Source: Paenibacillus sp. FSL H3-0469
GTDB taxonomy: Bacteria; Bacillota; Bacilli; Paenibacillales; Paenibacillaceae
Direction: 5' to 3'
Length of the DNA stretch: 64,000 nucleotides
NCBI RefSeq assembly: GCF_038051945.1
Contig: NZ_CP150302.1
Location: forward strand, 6,696,001 to 6,760,000
The notes beneath the pieces are model-generated. The model ran no database searches, was not told where the DNA came from, and saw only the letters and a list, made by a program, of their open reading frames with translations. Of this stretch, positions 1 through 8,366 are shown piece after piece (position 1 is the first letter of the stretch; each line of letters opens with the position of its first letter). Position numbers and translations under genes: made by a program.

Positions 1-345
1 GACACTGGCGGCAACGCCGTTTATCTGCTGGGAGTTATAGTGGAGAATTTCAGTAAGGTTACTCCTGACATGCTTACGGCTGTTGTGCCTGCGGCGCAGT
101 ATGCGGTATTTACGACACCGCCGGTGGACGCTACGGATGAGGCGAGACCGGAGACTTTTGCCGAGGTGGTCAAGAGTACCTGGAGATATATCTTCGAGGA
201 CTGGTTCCCGGGCAGCGGCTATATGCACGACGAAGATAAGCTGAACTTTGAATTCTACGATGAGCGTTGTCACGCCCGGGTGGATTCGGTGATGGAGATT
301 TATGTTCCGGTGCGGGAGCGCAGGTTTCATGAAACTGCTAAGTAG
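1..345 (+). CDS. AraC-type regulator or effector-binding protein, C-terminal fragment (GyrI-like domain)
   Basis: The reading frame is open from base 1, so the gene begins left of the window; the internal GTG at 40 lies inside the domain and is not a convincing start. The visible 114 residues match the C-terminal half of a GyrI-like small-molecule-binding domain: YLLGV, then an alanine-rich strand ending QYAVFTTPP, then a helix with W-YIFEDWFPGSGY, then a final strand MEIYVPV. The same motif order (AVFRSEG, IYQEWFPGTGY, EVWIPV) ends the complete AraC protein at 39331-40191, so this is probably the tail of a similar regulator. A stand-alone effector-binding protein cannot be excluded. It ends 41 bases before the next gene. 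Confidence 0.75.
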   Translation, partial: DTGGNAVYLLGVIVENFSKVTPDMLTAVVPAAQYAVFTTPPVDATDEARPETFAEVVKSTWRYIFEDWFPGSGYMHDEDKLNFEFYDERCHARVDSVMEIYVPVRERRFHETAK

Positions 346-386
346 GTTATAGTAATATGTGGAAAATGGAGATAAAGGAGTTAACC

Positions 387-1319
387 ATGGCTAAACAACG
401 CAAGATTTTGCTAACGGTTACCGTATTGTACACATTGCTTGTGCTTTATTTTATGTTTTTTGCTTTCGGCAGAGGAGAGGCTTCGGATCATACTATCTAC
501 ACCTTTATTTTCATGCCTGAAAACTTCATTTTGATGCCTGCTCCGTCTGATCTTTTTCCTCCCACCCTGATGGATTTGGTGGGTTTCGGGAACACGCTTG
601 CGTTTATTCCTTTCGGTATATTGATTCCATGGCTGTACCGGGTCAGCTTCGTCCGGTTCATCACCTTATTCTTCATCGCGATTCTTGTGCTGGAGACAAT
701 CCAGGCTCTTACTTTCCTGGGCAGCTTCGATATCAATGACGCTCTTCAGAATTCGGTTGGTGCAGCCCTCGGTTTTGGGGCATACAAGCTGGGCTTCCGT
801 TACCGGAGCCTCGGGCGCAATCTGGCGGCAACGGCTATATCAGGGTTGGTTCTATTTATAGCTTTATGGGGATTAGGGGCGGCGGTAGACAAAGTAATCA
901 CTAAGGTAGAGGGGCCGTTTACGGCGATCACGGAATGGACGGACACCTCGGGCAATTCATCCGCAGACAAACCGGACAGCATTCAAATCAACGGACAGCA
1001 GGTACCGGTCCGCTATAACCTGTATGGCGCTGAAGGCGGAGAGTCCAGAACGTTCACGTACAAGTCTGAAGGTCAGACGACCCTCATCTTCACTTTCGGA
1101 AACCCCGAACCCACAGATTATTCCGGTGAGATCAGTATTACCCGGGATGGCCAGGAGATTTTGAATTATAATGGAGAATTTCAGCGTACTAATCCTGAAC
1201 AGTACCCTGTAGCATACGAGATGCCAGTTGAGCCGGGGCAAGAGCTGAAGATCACGATTAAGGGCGAATTGAACATATGGGATGTCGGGTATAAAAAGAT
1301 GCAGTTTATCTGGAACTGA
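387..1319 (+). CDS. VanZ-like family membrane protein
   Basis: About 310 residues. The ATG at 387 is preferred over an in-frame upstream ATG at 357 because GATAAAGGAG lies just before it. The N-terminal half has four hydrophobic segments (roughly residues 8-28, 60-80, 90-110, 145-165) with the VanZ-type FGNTLAFIPFGIL and LETIQAL motifs. The C-terminal half, about residues 170-310, is a hydrophilic, beta-rich region with no recognised domain, probably outside the membrane. VanZ in enterococcal vancomycin clusters gives low-level teicoplanin resistance, but the family is widespread in Bacillota and its molecular role is unknown; no van genes are near. It may be co-transcribed with the next gene, 29 bases on. 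Confidence 0.8.
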   Translation: MAKQRKILLTVTVLYTLLVLYFMFFAFGRGEASDHTIYTFIFMPENFILMPAPSDLFPPTLMDLVGFGNTLAFIPFGILIPWLYRVSFVRFITLFFIAILVLETIQALTFLGSFDINDALQNSVGAALGFGAYKLGFRYRSLGRNLAATAISGLVLFIALWGLGAAVDKVITKVEGPFTAITEWTDTSGNSSADKPDSIQINGQQVPVRYNLYGAEGGESRTFTYKSEGQTTLIFTFGNPEPTDYSGEISITRDGQEILNYNGEFQRTNPEQYPVAYEMPVEPGQELKITIKGELNIWDVGYKKMQFIWN

Positions 1320-1348
1320 GTGCTTAATCTTCCATTAGGAGAGGATAG

Positions 1349-1963
1349 GTGACGCTAATGAGAATGGCATTTGTAGTATTCGACGGCATGACCATTATGG
1401 ACCTTGTAGGGTTCTATGAAGCGGTGAGCTGGGTAGCCATCCTGAAGGCGAAGGAGGACGTATCCTGGACATTCTGCGCGAGCAAGGCGGAGGTGACGGA
1501 TGACCGGGGGCTGACGATGAAAGCCAATGAGGTGTTGCCTGATCTGGGGGCATTCGATCTGGTGTTCCTCCCGGGCGGCCATGCGACCCGGACGCTCCGC
1601 TACGATGAGGACTTCATAAGCTGGATACGGACGGCAGAAGGCGCACGTTATAAGGTGTCGGTCTGCACAGGTGCATTGTTGTTAGGTGCGGCAGGATTCC
1701 TGGAGGGTAAAAAAGCGACCACGAACTCCTCAGCCTACGATCTGCTGGCCCCTTACTGCGGAGAAGTCATTAAGGCCCGGGCCGTCCGGGACGGCGACAC
1801 CTTCACTGGAGGCGGAGTAACGTCCTCAATCGATCTCGGTCTGTACCTGATCGAGTGCTTAGTGGATACAGACACTGCGATCCAAGTGCAAAAAAGACTG
1901 GAGTACCCCTACTATCAGGCAGGTAAGCTGAGCGATATCTACTATCCGTATGAAGAGGAATAG
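1349..1963 (+). CDS. DJ-1/PfpI family protein (isonitrile hydratase/ThiJ-like)
   Basis: 204 residues from a GTG start 7 bases after AGGAG; the ATG three codons later has poor spacing. The fold is the glutamine-amidotransferase-like DJ-1/PfpI type: N-terminal MAFVVFDGMTIMDLVG, the turn LVFLPGGHATR, and the nucleophile elbow VSVCTGALLLGAAG with Cys106, followed by K-ATTN. This motif set fits the branch containing bacterial isonitrile hydratases and the amidase-like domains of some AraC regulators, rather than the protease PfpI. No DNA-binding domain is attached. Substrate is unknown. A strong terminator follows directly. Confidence 0.85.
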   Translation: MTLMRMAFVVFDGMTIMDLVGFYEAVSWVAILKAKEDVSWTFCASKAEVTDDRGLTMKANEVLPDLGAFDLVFLPGGHATRTLRYDEDFISWIRTAEGARYKVSVCTGALLLGAAGFLEGKKATTNSSAYDLLAPYCGEVIKARAVRDGDTFTGGGVTSSIDLGLYLIECLVDTDTAIQVQKRLEYPYYQAGKLSDIYYPYEEE

Positions 1964-1980
1964 AGAGGATTCACCAAGAA

Positions 1981-2012
1981 AGGCAAGCCCCTACTGCGGG
2001 GCTTGCCTTTTG
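1981..2012 (+). terminator. Rho-independent terminator after the DJ-1/PfpI gene
   Basis: A perfect 11-bp stem (AGGCAAGCCCC with GGGGCTTGCCT), six-base loop and T run, starting 18 bases after the stop codon. Confidence 0.9.
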
Positions 2013-2044
2013 TCCGTATATCCGGCGCATGCACCTTTACGCCT

Positions 2045-2279
2045 GCTCAATGTAATCGGTTTTTCGATTACATTTGGTCATATCCCTGCGCCACTGCTCA
2101 ATGTAATCGGTTTTTCGACTACACTTGGTCATATCCCTGCGCCACTGCTCAATGTGATCGGTTTTTCGATTACATTTGGTCATATCCCTGCGCCGCTGCT
2201 CAATGTGATCGGTTTTTCGATTACATTTGGCCATATGCCTGCGCCGCTGCTCAATGTGATCGGTTTTTCGACTACATTA
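2045..2279. repeat. Tandem array of five 51-bp hairpin units
   Basis: Units begin at 2045, 2096, 2147, 2198 and 2249, exactly 51 bases apart; the last is truncated. Each contains an inverted repeat, AATGTAATCG and CGATTACATT in the first copy, separated by six T-rich bases, then a linker TTGGTCATATCCCTGCGCC. Copies differ at a few positions, and only copy 1 keeps a perfect palindrome. The array fills the gap between two convergent genes, ending 3 bases before the stop codon of the transglutaminase gene. Because 51 is divisible by three, both strands carry long open frames through it; these are not genes. Confidence 0.92.
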
Positions 2280-2282
2280 GCG

Positions 2283-4706
2283 TTATTGCTGGGCTGCGGC
2301 ATCCAATTGAACCGCCACGTAGCTTCCCAGCTCAACCATGCCTGCACTATCCAGCTTAGCGGCATCGTATTGCTTGATGGCCTCGGCAGTTGTCTGCATT
2401 AGCTCGGAGCTGTCGGTATTGCCCAGAACGCGCAGGACTACCAGAGTCTCGCCTTTCTTCAGCTGTTCTGCCAGCTTGGTCTTGTATGCTTCCAGGGAGT
2501 TTACCTCCAGCCCTTGGGTCACGTAATAATCGTAAGCATTGCTGGTGGCCTTGAACAGAGGCAGCTCGTGGTCCAGCCAGTAGGCCTTATCCATCACATA
2601 CTCTACATCGGTGGCTGTAGCATCATTGGAGTTATAGAGCAAATAAGGAAGCCCGGTATTGGTAGCGTTGTTGGTCGGGTCAACATTGACCCATTCGTCG
2701 CCGAGCTTCACCTTGTTCCAGGCGTGATTCACGCCGCTCATGGTTCCTGTGACGACCATCGAAGGGACCTGGACGAGATCCGAGAGCAGCTGGAAGGTAT
2801 GGGCATAGCTCATGCATACGCCGACTTTTTTAACCAGAATGCCATAGGTATTGAAAGAATCGTTATACTTTGCATCAACTGTCTTGAACTCCTGCTCCTT
2901 GGCATTCTCCAGTGCAGCATCGTCATAGACGGTGTTATCATTCAGATAATTATAGATCGCCATCTGCTTCTCATCTGCACTCATGCCTTCCTTGATCACA
3001 GCAGCGATTACTTTATCTGCCTCGGCAAGGATCTCCTTCTGCTTGGAGCGGATGGTCTCGGCAGAATCATCGTAATTCACATTAAGCGTCAGTTTCTCAT
3101 AATCGTAGCCATAACCGCGGAAGCCAAGAATGAGCGGGTTCTGGTAGACTACCTTCTCAATTACATCCACCAGGGCGCGGGCATTCTGCGCCTCCGGGAA
3201 GGCTTGCAGCGAGATTTCAGTCTCGCCGTTGATCATTGTTAATGCAAGATACTCCTCCAGCGCAGAGTCAGCATGAATCAGGTCTGCCCGTATCATGGTG
3301 CCCGGAACCGCCTGCTTGTTGCCTTCCTCTACCTTGTTCTTGGTATTTTCTTTTTGCTGGTCGATGACATTATCTCCAGGTTCGCTGGCGTTCCCGTTAT
3401 TGCTGTTGTCGATGATGGTCGGTACATCCGGTGCAGGCACATAATCTGTGTCATTCTGCGGCTCTACATATCCCGGATTCGCCTTATTACTCTGGGCGGC
3501 TGCAAGACTGGCAATATCGGCTTTCGTCAATTGCGCAACCTGAACATATCCTTTGAGCGCAGTACCTTGAAGTGTGTACGGGACATCAGTTGGACCGGAA
3601 GACTTAAGTTTGACCGAAACAGTGTCGTAGAGAACAGTAACTGAAGCTTTGGAGCCATCAATGAACTGGACCGGAACGGTTTTGGGCAACTCTTTGGCAT
3701 TCTTGTACAATTTCAGGTTGATGTTATCCTCAGAAGCCACGGTGCGCGGCAGCCGTTTGGATAAAGCCACGGTACCTGCCGAACGGCTGAACCGGGATTC
3801 TTTGTCTCCCTGAACAGCAGTGACGTAATATTCCCCTTGGACATTGTTATTCTGTATGCTGGTAATCGTCTCATCTACTATACCGAGCGCACCGCGTCCG
3901 TCCTTCATGAAGTCGTTGTACGAAGTACCCTGTACTGTCGCAATCAACAGCGGACGCTGATCCGCATAACCCTGCTCCGCACCGCTGAGCGGCTCATTCG
4001 TGTTCTCCATTGTAATGTGGGAAGCACTGTAAATGTTATAGCTCTCAGCGCCCGGCACCTCATTCCACACCAGCGTCAGTCTGCCGTCAGGACTGATGTC
4101 GGCATCCAGAGTCGGTGTGGGCAGATCCGATTTCACCGTGAACGGAATGATCACCGGCTGCTTCAGCAGAGTTGGCGACTTGGCATCCAGGTCATAGTTG
4201 AGCCGGATGTAGTAGACAGGCGCATTCCCCCAGGAGCTGGCTCCGGTTGCACGCAAGGAATCGGAGGGAAGAACGCCGAAGCCGAGCGGCTTGATGGAGT
4301 ATACGCTTTTGCCGTCAACAAGCTGTGAGTCCTCAAGGGTCCCTACCTTGCTCTCCGGGAGTGCCTTGATATCGGTATGTACGGATAACGTCTTGCCGAT
4401 GGCTTCTGAGCCAAGATCGGTATTGAATCTGAAGATGAATTCCATATCCTGCTCCACATTATACATCGGCATGATGCCCGGACTGTGATCTGCTTCATCT
4501 GAATCATACTTCTGCTTCAGATCGTACACGGTCTGTGAAGCCTCAGGCGGAGGATTTTCCGAAGTGTTCTTCGTCTCAGCAGTTGCCGTGGCGGCCGGGC
4601 TGGATGAAGGCGCTGGACTTCCTTCTTTGCTTTTGCTGTCCCCCATGCAGCCTGTCAGAATCACACAGATGATGAGCAGCAGTATTGCTATTTGTTTCAC
4701 TTTCAC
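2283..4706 (-). CDS. Transglutaminase-domain lipoprotein with fibronectin-III-like region
   Basis: 807 residues from the GTG at 4706, which follows GGGAGAGG with six-base spacing; an upstream in-frame ATG at 4754 would put 16 charged residues before the signal peptide. The N-terminus is a lipoprotein signal (VKVKQIAILLLIICVILTGC). A Ser/Pro/Ala-rich linker follows, then a fibronectin-III-like segment (about residues 205-330, LTLVWNEVPGAESYNIYSAS) and a second disordered linker. The C-terminal transglutaminase-like core has the expected triad: Cys631 in VGVCMSYAH, His661 in NHAW, Asp676 in VNVDPTNN. Such surface proteins act as cysteine proteases or crosslinkers of wall-associated protein; the substrate here is unknown. 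Confidence 0.85.
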   Translation of the reverse strand: MKVKQIAILLLIICVILTGCMGDSKSKEGSPAPSSSPAATATAETKNTSENPPPEASQTVYDLKQKYDSDEADHSPGIMPMYNVEQDMEFIFRFNTDLGSEAIGKTLSVHTDIKALPESKVGTLEDSQLVDGKSVYSIKPLGFGVLPSDSLRATGASSWGNAPVYYIRLNYDLDAKSPTLLKQPVIIPFTVKSDLPTPTLDADISPDGRLTLVWNEVPGAESYNIYSASHITMENTNEPLSGAEQGYADQRPLLIATVQGTSYNDFMKDGRGALGIVDETITSIQNNNVQGEYYVTAVQGDKESRFSRSAGTVALSKRLPRTVASEDNINLKLYKNAKELPKTVPVQFIDGSKASVTVLYDTVSVKLKSSGPTDVPYTLQGTALKGYVQVAQLTKADIASLAAAQSNKANPGYVEPQNDTDYVPAPDVPTIIDNSNNGNASEPGDNVIDQQKENTKNKVEEGNKQAVPGTMIRADLIHADSALEEYLALTMINGETEISLQAFPEAQNARALVDVIEKVVYQNPLILGFRGYGYDYEKLTLNVNYDDSAETIRSKQKEILAEADKVIAAVIKEGMSADEKQMAIYNYLNDNTVYDDAALENAKEQEFKTVDAKYNDSFNTYGILVKKVGVCMSYAHTFQLLSDLVQVPSMVVTGTMSGVNHAWNKVKLGDEWVNVDPTNNATNTGLPYLLYNSNDATATDVEYVMDKAYWLDHELPLFKATSNAYDYYVTQGLEVNSLEAYKTKLAEQLKKGETLVVLRVLGNTDSSELMQTTAEAIKQYDAAKLDSAGMVELGSYVAVQLDAAAQQ

Positions 4707-4880
4707 TAACGTCCTCTCCCGTCTGGTTTCTGTATGAGGGTAATCATGGGCCATCCAGAATTACCCATTATAAATCACAGGAGATATATAACCCATTGGG
4801 TTACTATTAAAACAAAATTGGGATAATTTATATTTAAGTATTTTTTGCAGCAGGGTTTGACCTCCAAATCTAATACCATT

Positions 4881-4932
4881 CAAAAACAAGCCGCAGCGTA
4901 ATTGCACATAGCAACTACACTGCGGCCTCTTG
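4881..4932 (-). terminator. Terminator after spoVR
   Basis: Read on the minus strand, GCCGCAGTGTAGTTGC pairs with GCAATTACGCTGCGGC (two mismatches) and is followed by TTGTTTTTG. It lies 20 bases past the spoVR stop codon. Confidence 0.8.
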
Positions 4933-4951
4933 TGCGAAACCATACATTACT

Positions 4952-6349
4952 CTACATAAACCGCCGCTGCACCTTTTTGCCGTCATAGGTGAACAAGGCG
5001 TTTTTGTCTTCAACAACAGTCTGGAGATGCACGGTGCGGCCCCAGAGGGCGTAGATATGCGGGAGCGTGCGCTCCAGGTATTTCAGATCCAGCTCGACGC
5101 TCTCATAGCGGTGGGCAATCAAGAGTTCGCCGTTCCGCTCATAATCGGCATCCTGAATGACGAGGTACGGGGAGCCGCCGTTCACCCGGGCCAGCACCAG
5201 CTGGTCGCGCACATTCTCCCACGCTTTATCGGTAATTTTCCACTCCGGGCCTTTTTTCTCGAACACATAGAGGTCCAGGTCGTTCACCAGTTCCTTCGAC
5301 AGATAGCTGCGGATGAAAGAGATGTCGGAATCCAGCTCGCGCACCTCGAACATTTTGTCCCGGTCCCAGCGCTTCTCAATGTCCTCGAAAATCTTCAGGC
5401 CTAGGTAGTACGGATTCAGGCTCTGGCGCGATGGCTGCACCACCGATGAATTCAGCTTGGCGTATTCGACCGTCTCTTCGGCAGTCAGGTCCAGCTCGCG
5501 CATAATCCGCTGATGCCAATAGGAGGCCCAGCCTTCGTTCATGATCTTCGTCTCCATCTGCGGCCAGAAATAGAGCATCTCGTCATGCAGCATCGTCATG
5601 ATGTCGCGCTGCCAGTCCTCCAGAGCGGTAGAGTATTGCTGGATGAACCAGACGATATCTTTTTCCGGCTCCGGGGGGAAAGTGCGTTTACCAGCAGTCT
5701 CCGGCTCCTGCGGAACAGCATCGGTCTTCTCCAGATCCCACAGCTCACTGTAGGCATTAGGCGGACCAGATCCGCCGGGCGGGGAGTCCTTGCGTTCTTT
5801 CATTTTGGCTTCGAGCAGATGAGTCTTGCCCAGCTTGCGCGGCTGGATCAGACTGGGGTCGATATGCTCCTGGATCGCCAGCACGGAATCAATGAATCTC
5901 TCAACGGTGTCTGTGCCATAGGTGACGGAGTAATCATTGATGCGGTCGGCGGTGGCAGCCATACTCTCGACCATATCCCGGTTGGACATGGAGAAGCGCA
6001 TATTGTTCTTGAAGAAGTCGCAGTGCGCCAGCACATGCGCAACAATCAGCTTGTTCTGGACCAGGGAATTGCCGTCGAGCAGGAAGGCGTAGCACGGATT
6101 AGAGTTGATGACCAGCTCATAAATTTTGCTCAGGCCGAAATCGTATTGCGACTTCATCTTGTGAAACGTCTTGCCGAAGCTCCAGTGCCCGAACCGGGTG
6201 GGCATTCCGTACGCACCGAACGTATAAATAATATCCGCCGGACATATCTCATAACGCATCGGATAAAAATCGAGCCCAAACCCGGAAGCAATCTCCGTGA
6301 TCTCGGCAATCGACCGCTCCAGCGCTTTAATCTCATCATCACCGGGCAT
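4952..6349 (-). CDS. spoVR: SpoVR family protein (stage V sporulation protein R)
   Basis: 465 residues, the usual length for the family. Start chosen at the ATG 10 bases after GGAAGGAG. Recognisable conserved blocks: the N-terminal GLDFYPMRYEICPADIIYTFGAYGMPTRFGHWSFGK, then SKIYELVINSNPCYAFLLDGNS, then VLAHCDFFKNN, and a central MNEGWASYWH. In Bacillus subtilis SpoVR is needed for normal spore cortex formation; its biochemical activity is unknown. It stands alone between a terminator and a long upstream gap, so it appears monocistronic. Its presence supports an endospore-forming host. Confidence 0.95.
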   Translation of the reverse strand: MPGDDEIKALERSIAEITEIASGFGLDFYPMRYEICPADIIYTFGAYGMPTRFGHWSFGKTFHKMKSQYDFGLSKIYELVINSNPCYAFLLDGNSLVQNKLIVAHVLAHCDFFKNNMRFSMSNRDMVESMAATADRINDYSVTYGTDTVERFIDSVLAIQEHIDPSLIQPRKLGKTHLLEAKMKERKDSPPGGSGPPNAYSELWDLEKTDAVPQEPETAGKRTFPPEPEKDIVWFIQQYSTALEDWQRDIMTMLHDEMLYFWPQMETKIMNEGWASYWHQRIMRELDLTAEETVEYAKLNSSVVQPSRQSLNPYYLGLKIFEDIEKRWDRDKMFEVRELDSDISFIRSYLSKELVNDLDLYVFEKKGPEWKITDKAWENVRDQLVLARVNGGSPYLVIQDADYERNGELLIAHRYESVELDLKYLERTLPHIYALWGRTVHLQTVVEDKNALFTYDGKKVQRRFM

Positions 6350-6639
6350 GCATCCATCTCTCCTTCCAGCTTGTGAACCGTTCTTCCTATGTATATGGGG
6401 GGAGGGGAGGGAGTATGATGGGGCAGCGTGCTAGATGAGGGGATAGAAGTATTATTGTACAAAAAATAGCCTAACCACAGCGAAGATGCTCGGAGATTAA
6501 GCTATTTATTCATTTTGGGTCTTGTAGAGTAATTGGGCAAACTCTTCTTCGCTGTTACTGTAAGTCGAAAATCAATAGTTTAGCGAATATAATATTATAT
6601 TGTAGGAAATAATAGTTGGTATAGAAAGGGAGGGATAAT
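6350..6639. other. Intergenic region upstream of spoVR and the AT-rich orphan
   Basis: About 290 bases between divergent genes. The right half is clearly AT-rich. Apart from ribosome binding sites at both ends (AAGGAG on the minus strand, AAGGGAGGGA on the plus strand) no strong promoter, hairpin or coding frame was seen. Confidence 0.5.
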
Positions 6640-7119
6640 ATGTTTAACAAAATATACTTAATAGCCTTTGCAGTAACTATAATTTCAGGAGTGGAATTAA
6701 TATCGAGTTTAAAAGCAGACACCTATCCAGAAATGTTTGCCGTGAATAAGACAGATCAAAACCTTGTTAACAGTAATTTTTCAACAAATAACGTGAAATC
6801 TGTAGAATCCGAAGAACCAGTAAAAAACGTAGAATCCGTAGAATCAAAAATCGCAAAAGGGTATTCTAGTCAATTCTATACACCTCATGGCATGTTCGTG
6901 CGAGCAGAGGAACAAAGTATCTTTAAGGAATCGGAGATAGCAAGAAAAATAGATGAAATCGGGCCTAATACGAATCAACTGATTTTTGATGACGCGTTTT
7001 TTCTAAAAGTAGATGAAGCAGAATTTCATAAAAATTATCCCAATTCGTTGCTCTTAGGTAAAACCTTAAATGATGAAAACCCGACTGATACTGATGTTCC
7101 ATCAAGTTCATCAAAATAG
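6640..7119 (+). CDS. Small hypothetical secreted or membrane-anchored protein
   Basis: 159 residues, start supported by AAGGGAGGGATAAT directly upstream. A hydrophobic N-terminus (residues 5-23, IYLIAFAVTIISGVELISS) followed by SLKADTYPE could be a signal peptide or a single anchor. Residues 50-70 contain a short imperfect repeat (VKSVESEEPVKNVESVESK). The rest is hydrophilic with no family I recognise. Base composition is visibly more AT-rich than the flanking genes, which suggests recent acquisition or relaxed selection. Bounded by a strong terminator, so it is a single-gene unit. Function unknown. Confidence 0.6.
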   Translation: MFNKIYLIAFAVTIISGVELISSLKADTYPEMFAVNKTDQNLVNSNFSTNNVKSVESEEPVKNVESVESKIAKGYSSQFYTPHGMFVRAEEQSIFKESEIARKIDEIGPNTNQLIFDDAFFLKVDEAEFHKNYPNSLLLGKTLNDENPTDTDVPSSSSK

Positions 7120-7132
7120 TAATCTCATAAAC

Positions 7133-7179
7133 AAAAGGCTCTCCAAAACGATCCTGCATCGTTCATGGAGAGCCTTTTT
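7133..7179. terminator. Bidirectional terminator between the orphan gene and the ArsR-type gene
   Basis: A long hairpin (AAAAGGCTCTCC with GGAGAGCCTTTT, plus an inner AACGAT/ATCGTT stem) with an A run on the left and a T run on the right. It can serve the plus-strand orphan and the minus-strand regulator. Confidence 0.88.
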
Positions 7180-7223
7180 ACGTGCGCATGTTGGTGATCG
7201 AAGCCCAGCCCCTCAAAGATTCT

Positions 7224-8141
7224 CTATTCCGCTTCCGTATAAAACAACTTAAGCAGAATATTCTGCGGATAATTTCCAAAGTGCTCCCCGAAGATGGTAA
7301 GGCCGCCTTTGTTAGTAGAATTCCCATCAATCCCAATCCTCAGCTTGATGAAGGGGGGCTCTTCGATCTTTAGCTCAGCGAGGGAGACCGATGATATTTT
7401 TTGACCGTCTATTCCAGTATCCTTTTTGGTGACTCTTAAATGCTTCAACAGGCCGTACTGGCTGAGCTCGTTATTCCACCAGGCCGGTGTTATTTTCCCG
7501 CGCACATCTGAGAAGTTCCCCGGTGCCGTCCAGGTGCCTAAGAATACATCGTTGATATAAAAAGCGATATCGCTCGGCCAATTATTGTTGGATTCAGGAA
7601 ACTCTGAAGACAGTTCTAAGGATAACTCTAATAATTCTGCAGTGAAATTGTGGTTGAATTCATTCGGAATGATATATTCGACGAATCCCTCCGCGAACCA
7701 AAGTAAGGAAGCCTCGATCCGGTCATTGGAGACGAAGGTCCGTTGATCGTCTAACTTTCCGATAATTTTTGCCTGGCTGGCCAATCCGCAGGTGGGGGTG
7801 ACTGAGAAATTAGAATAGTATCCCAGCTTGATTTCATTCGTAATGACTTTAAAAGGAAGATGGAGCTTTTGCGGGAAGTTGAGGGCAATATGATCAACCG
7901 CAACAATGAAATTCTTCTTTCGGCTGTCGGTAGCCTCCAGATTGTCCTGGAGCTTGATGATCTTGGCGTCCTCCAGTAACCGGATATGGCGTGAGACGAT
8001 CGCTTTGCTTAAGTTAAGTTTTACAGCCAGTTCACTGACAGTAAGCGGTGTATGTAACAATAGTCTGAGAATCGAAGCTCTTGTGTCCGATGCCAATGCT
8101 TTCAAAACAGAAATACCATGATCGTCGAGTTCTAAGAACAT
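7224..8141 (-). CDS. ArsR-type winged-helix transcriptional regulator
   Basis: 305 residues. The first 85 form a winged helix of the ArsR type: LKALASDTRASILRLLL, then VSELAVKLNLSKAIVSRHIRLLEDAKII. No metal-binding CxC motif is present. The remaining 220 residues form a beta-rich region unlike short ArsR proteins and may sense a ligand such as a sugar. The gene is divergent from the GH2 gene across a 225-bp gap holding two related GTTAACTTTTT-type sites, so local control of GH2/GH105 is likely. Start ATG follows GGAGG with five-base spacing. Confidence 0.8.
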   Translation of the reverse strand: MFLELDDHGISVLKALASDTRASILRLLLHTPLTVSELAVKLNLSKAIVSRHIRLLEDAKIIKLQDNLEATDSRKKNFIVAVDHIALNFPQKLHLPFKVITNEIKLGYYSNFSVTPTCGLASQAKIIGKLDDQRTFVSNDRIEASLLWFAEGFVEYIIPNEFNHNFTAELLELSLELSSEFPESNNNWPSDIAFYINDVFLGTWTAPGNFSDVRGKITPAWWNNELSQYGLLKHLRVTKKDTGIDGQKISSVSLAELKIEEPPFIKLRIGIDGNSTNKGGLTIFGEHFGNYPQNILLKLFYTEAE

Positions 8142-8155
8142 ATGAACCTCCGGTT

Positions 8156-8173
8156 GTTAACTTTTTAGTTTAC
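8156..8173. promoter_or_regulatory. Candidate operator, left site (GTTAACTTTTTAGTTTAC)
   Basis: An 18-bp sequence with partial dyad symmetry, 15 bases upstream of the ArsR-type gene's start codon. It shares GTTAACTTTT with a perfect palindrome at 8318-8331. The placement suggests autoregulation; this is inference. Confidence 0.45.
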
Positions 8174-8251
8174 AATAAACAGTCTGGTTAAGCGCTAATT
8201 TTATTTAGTATACCACAAAGTTGAAAATCAAGAATAACGTTGATATAACCT

Positions 8252-8267
8252 TGAAAGAACGCTTTCA
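8252..8267. promoter_or_regulatory. Palindrome TGAAAG-N4-CTTTCA resembling a catabolite-repression site
   Basis: Perfect six-base arms around AACG. On the minus strand the sequence fits the cre consensus WTGNAANCGNWNNCW except for one position, so CcpA binding is possible but not certain. It lies 100 bases upstream of the GH2 gene. Confidence 0.4.
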
Positions 8268-8317
8268 TCATGATAGTATTTGCTTGCCCGCGAGGAAGAT
8301 TTACTATCTAAACCACA

Positions 8318-8331
8318 AAAAGTTAACTTTT
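8318..8331. promoter_or_regulatory. Candidate operator, right site (perfect 14-bp palindrome)
   Basis: AAAAGTTAACTTTT is self-complementary and is flanked by CCACA and TGTGG, extending the symmetry. It sits 35 bases upstream of the GH2 start, a good position for repression by the divergent ArsR-type protein. Confidence 0.55.
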
Positions 8332-8366
8332 ATTGTGTGGACTACTAAGATGGGAGCTGAAGCTAA

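Noticed and set aside
387..1319. VanZ-like protein as part of a vancomycin resistance cluster
   Set aside because: No vanH, vanA, vanX or regulatory genes nearby; the family is common in non-resistant Bacillota.
2045..2279. Possible CRISPR array
   Set aside because: Units abut without spacers, contain no variable segment, and no cas genes are near. The same holds for 46132-46325.
1950..2402. Open frames of 118-150 codons through the 51-bp array, with a repeated 17-residue peptide
   Set aside because: They exist only because the 51-base period is divisible by three; no ribosome site, and they run into the transglutaminase gene on the other strand.
4761..4943. 60-codon minus-strand frame between the transglutaminase and spoVR genes
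   Set aside because: It starts within the spoVR terminator, has no ribosome site, and no recognisable protein.
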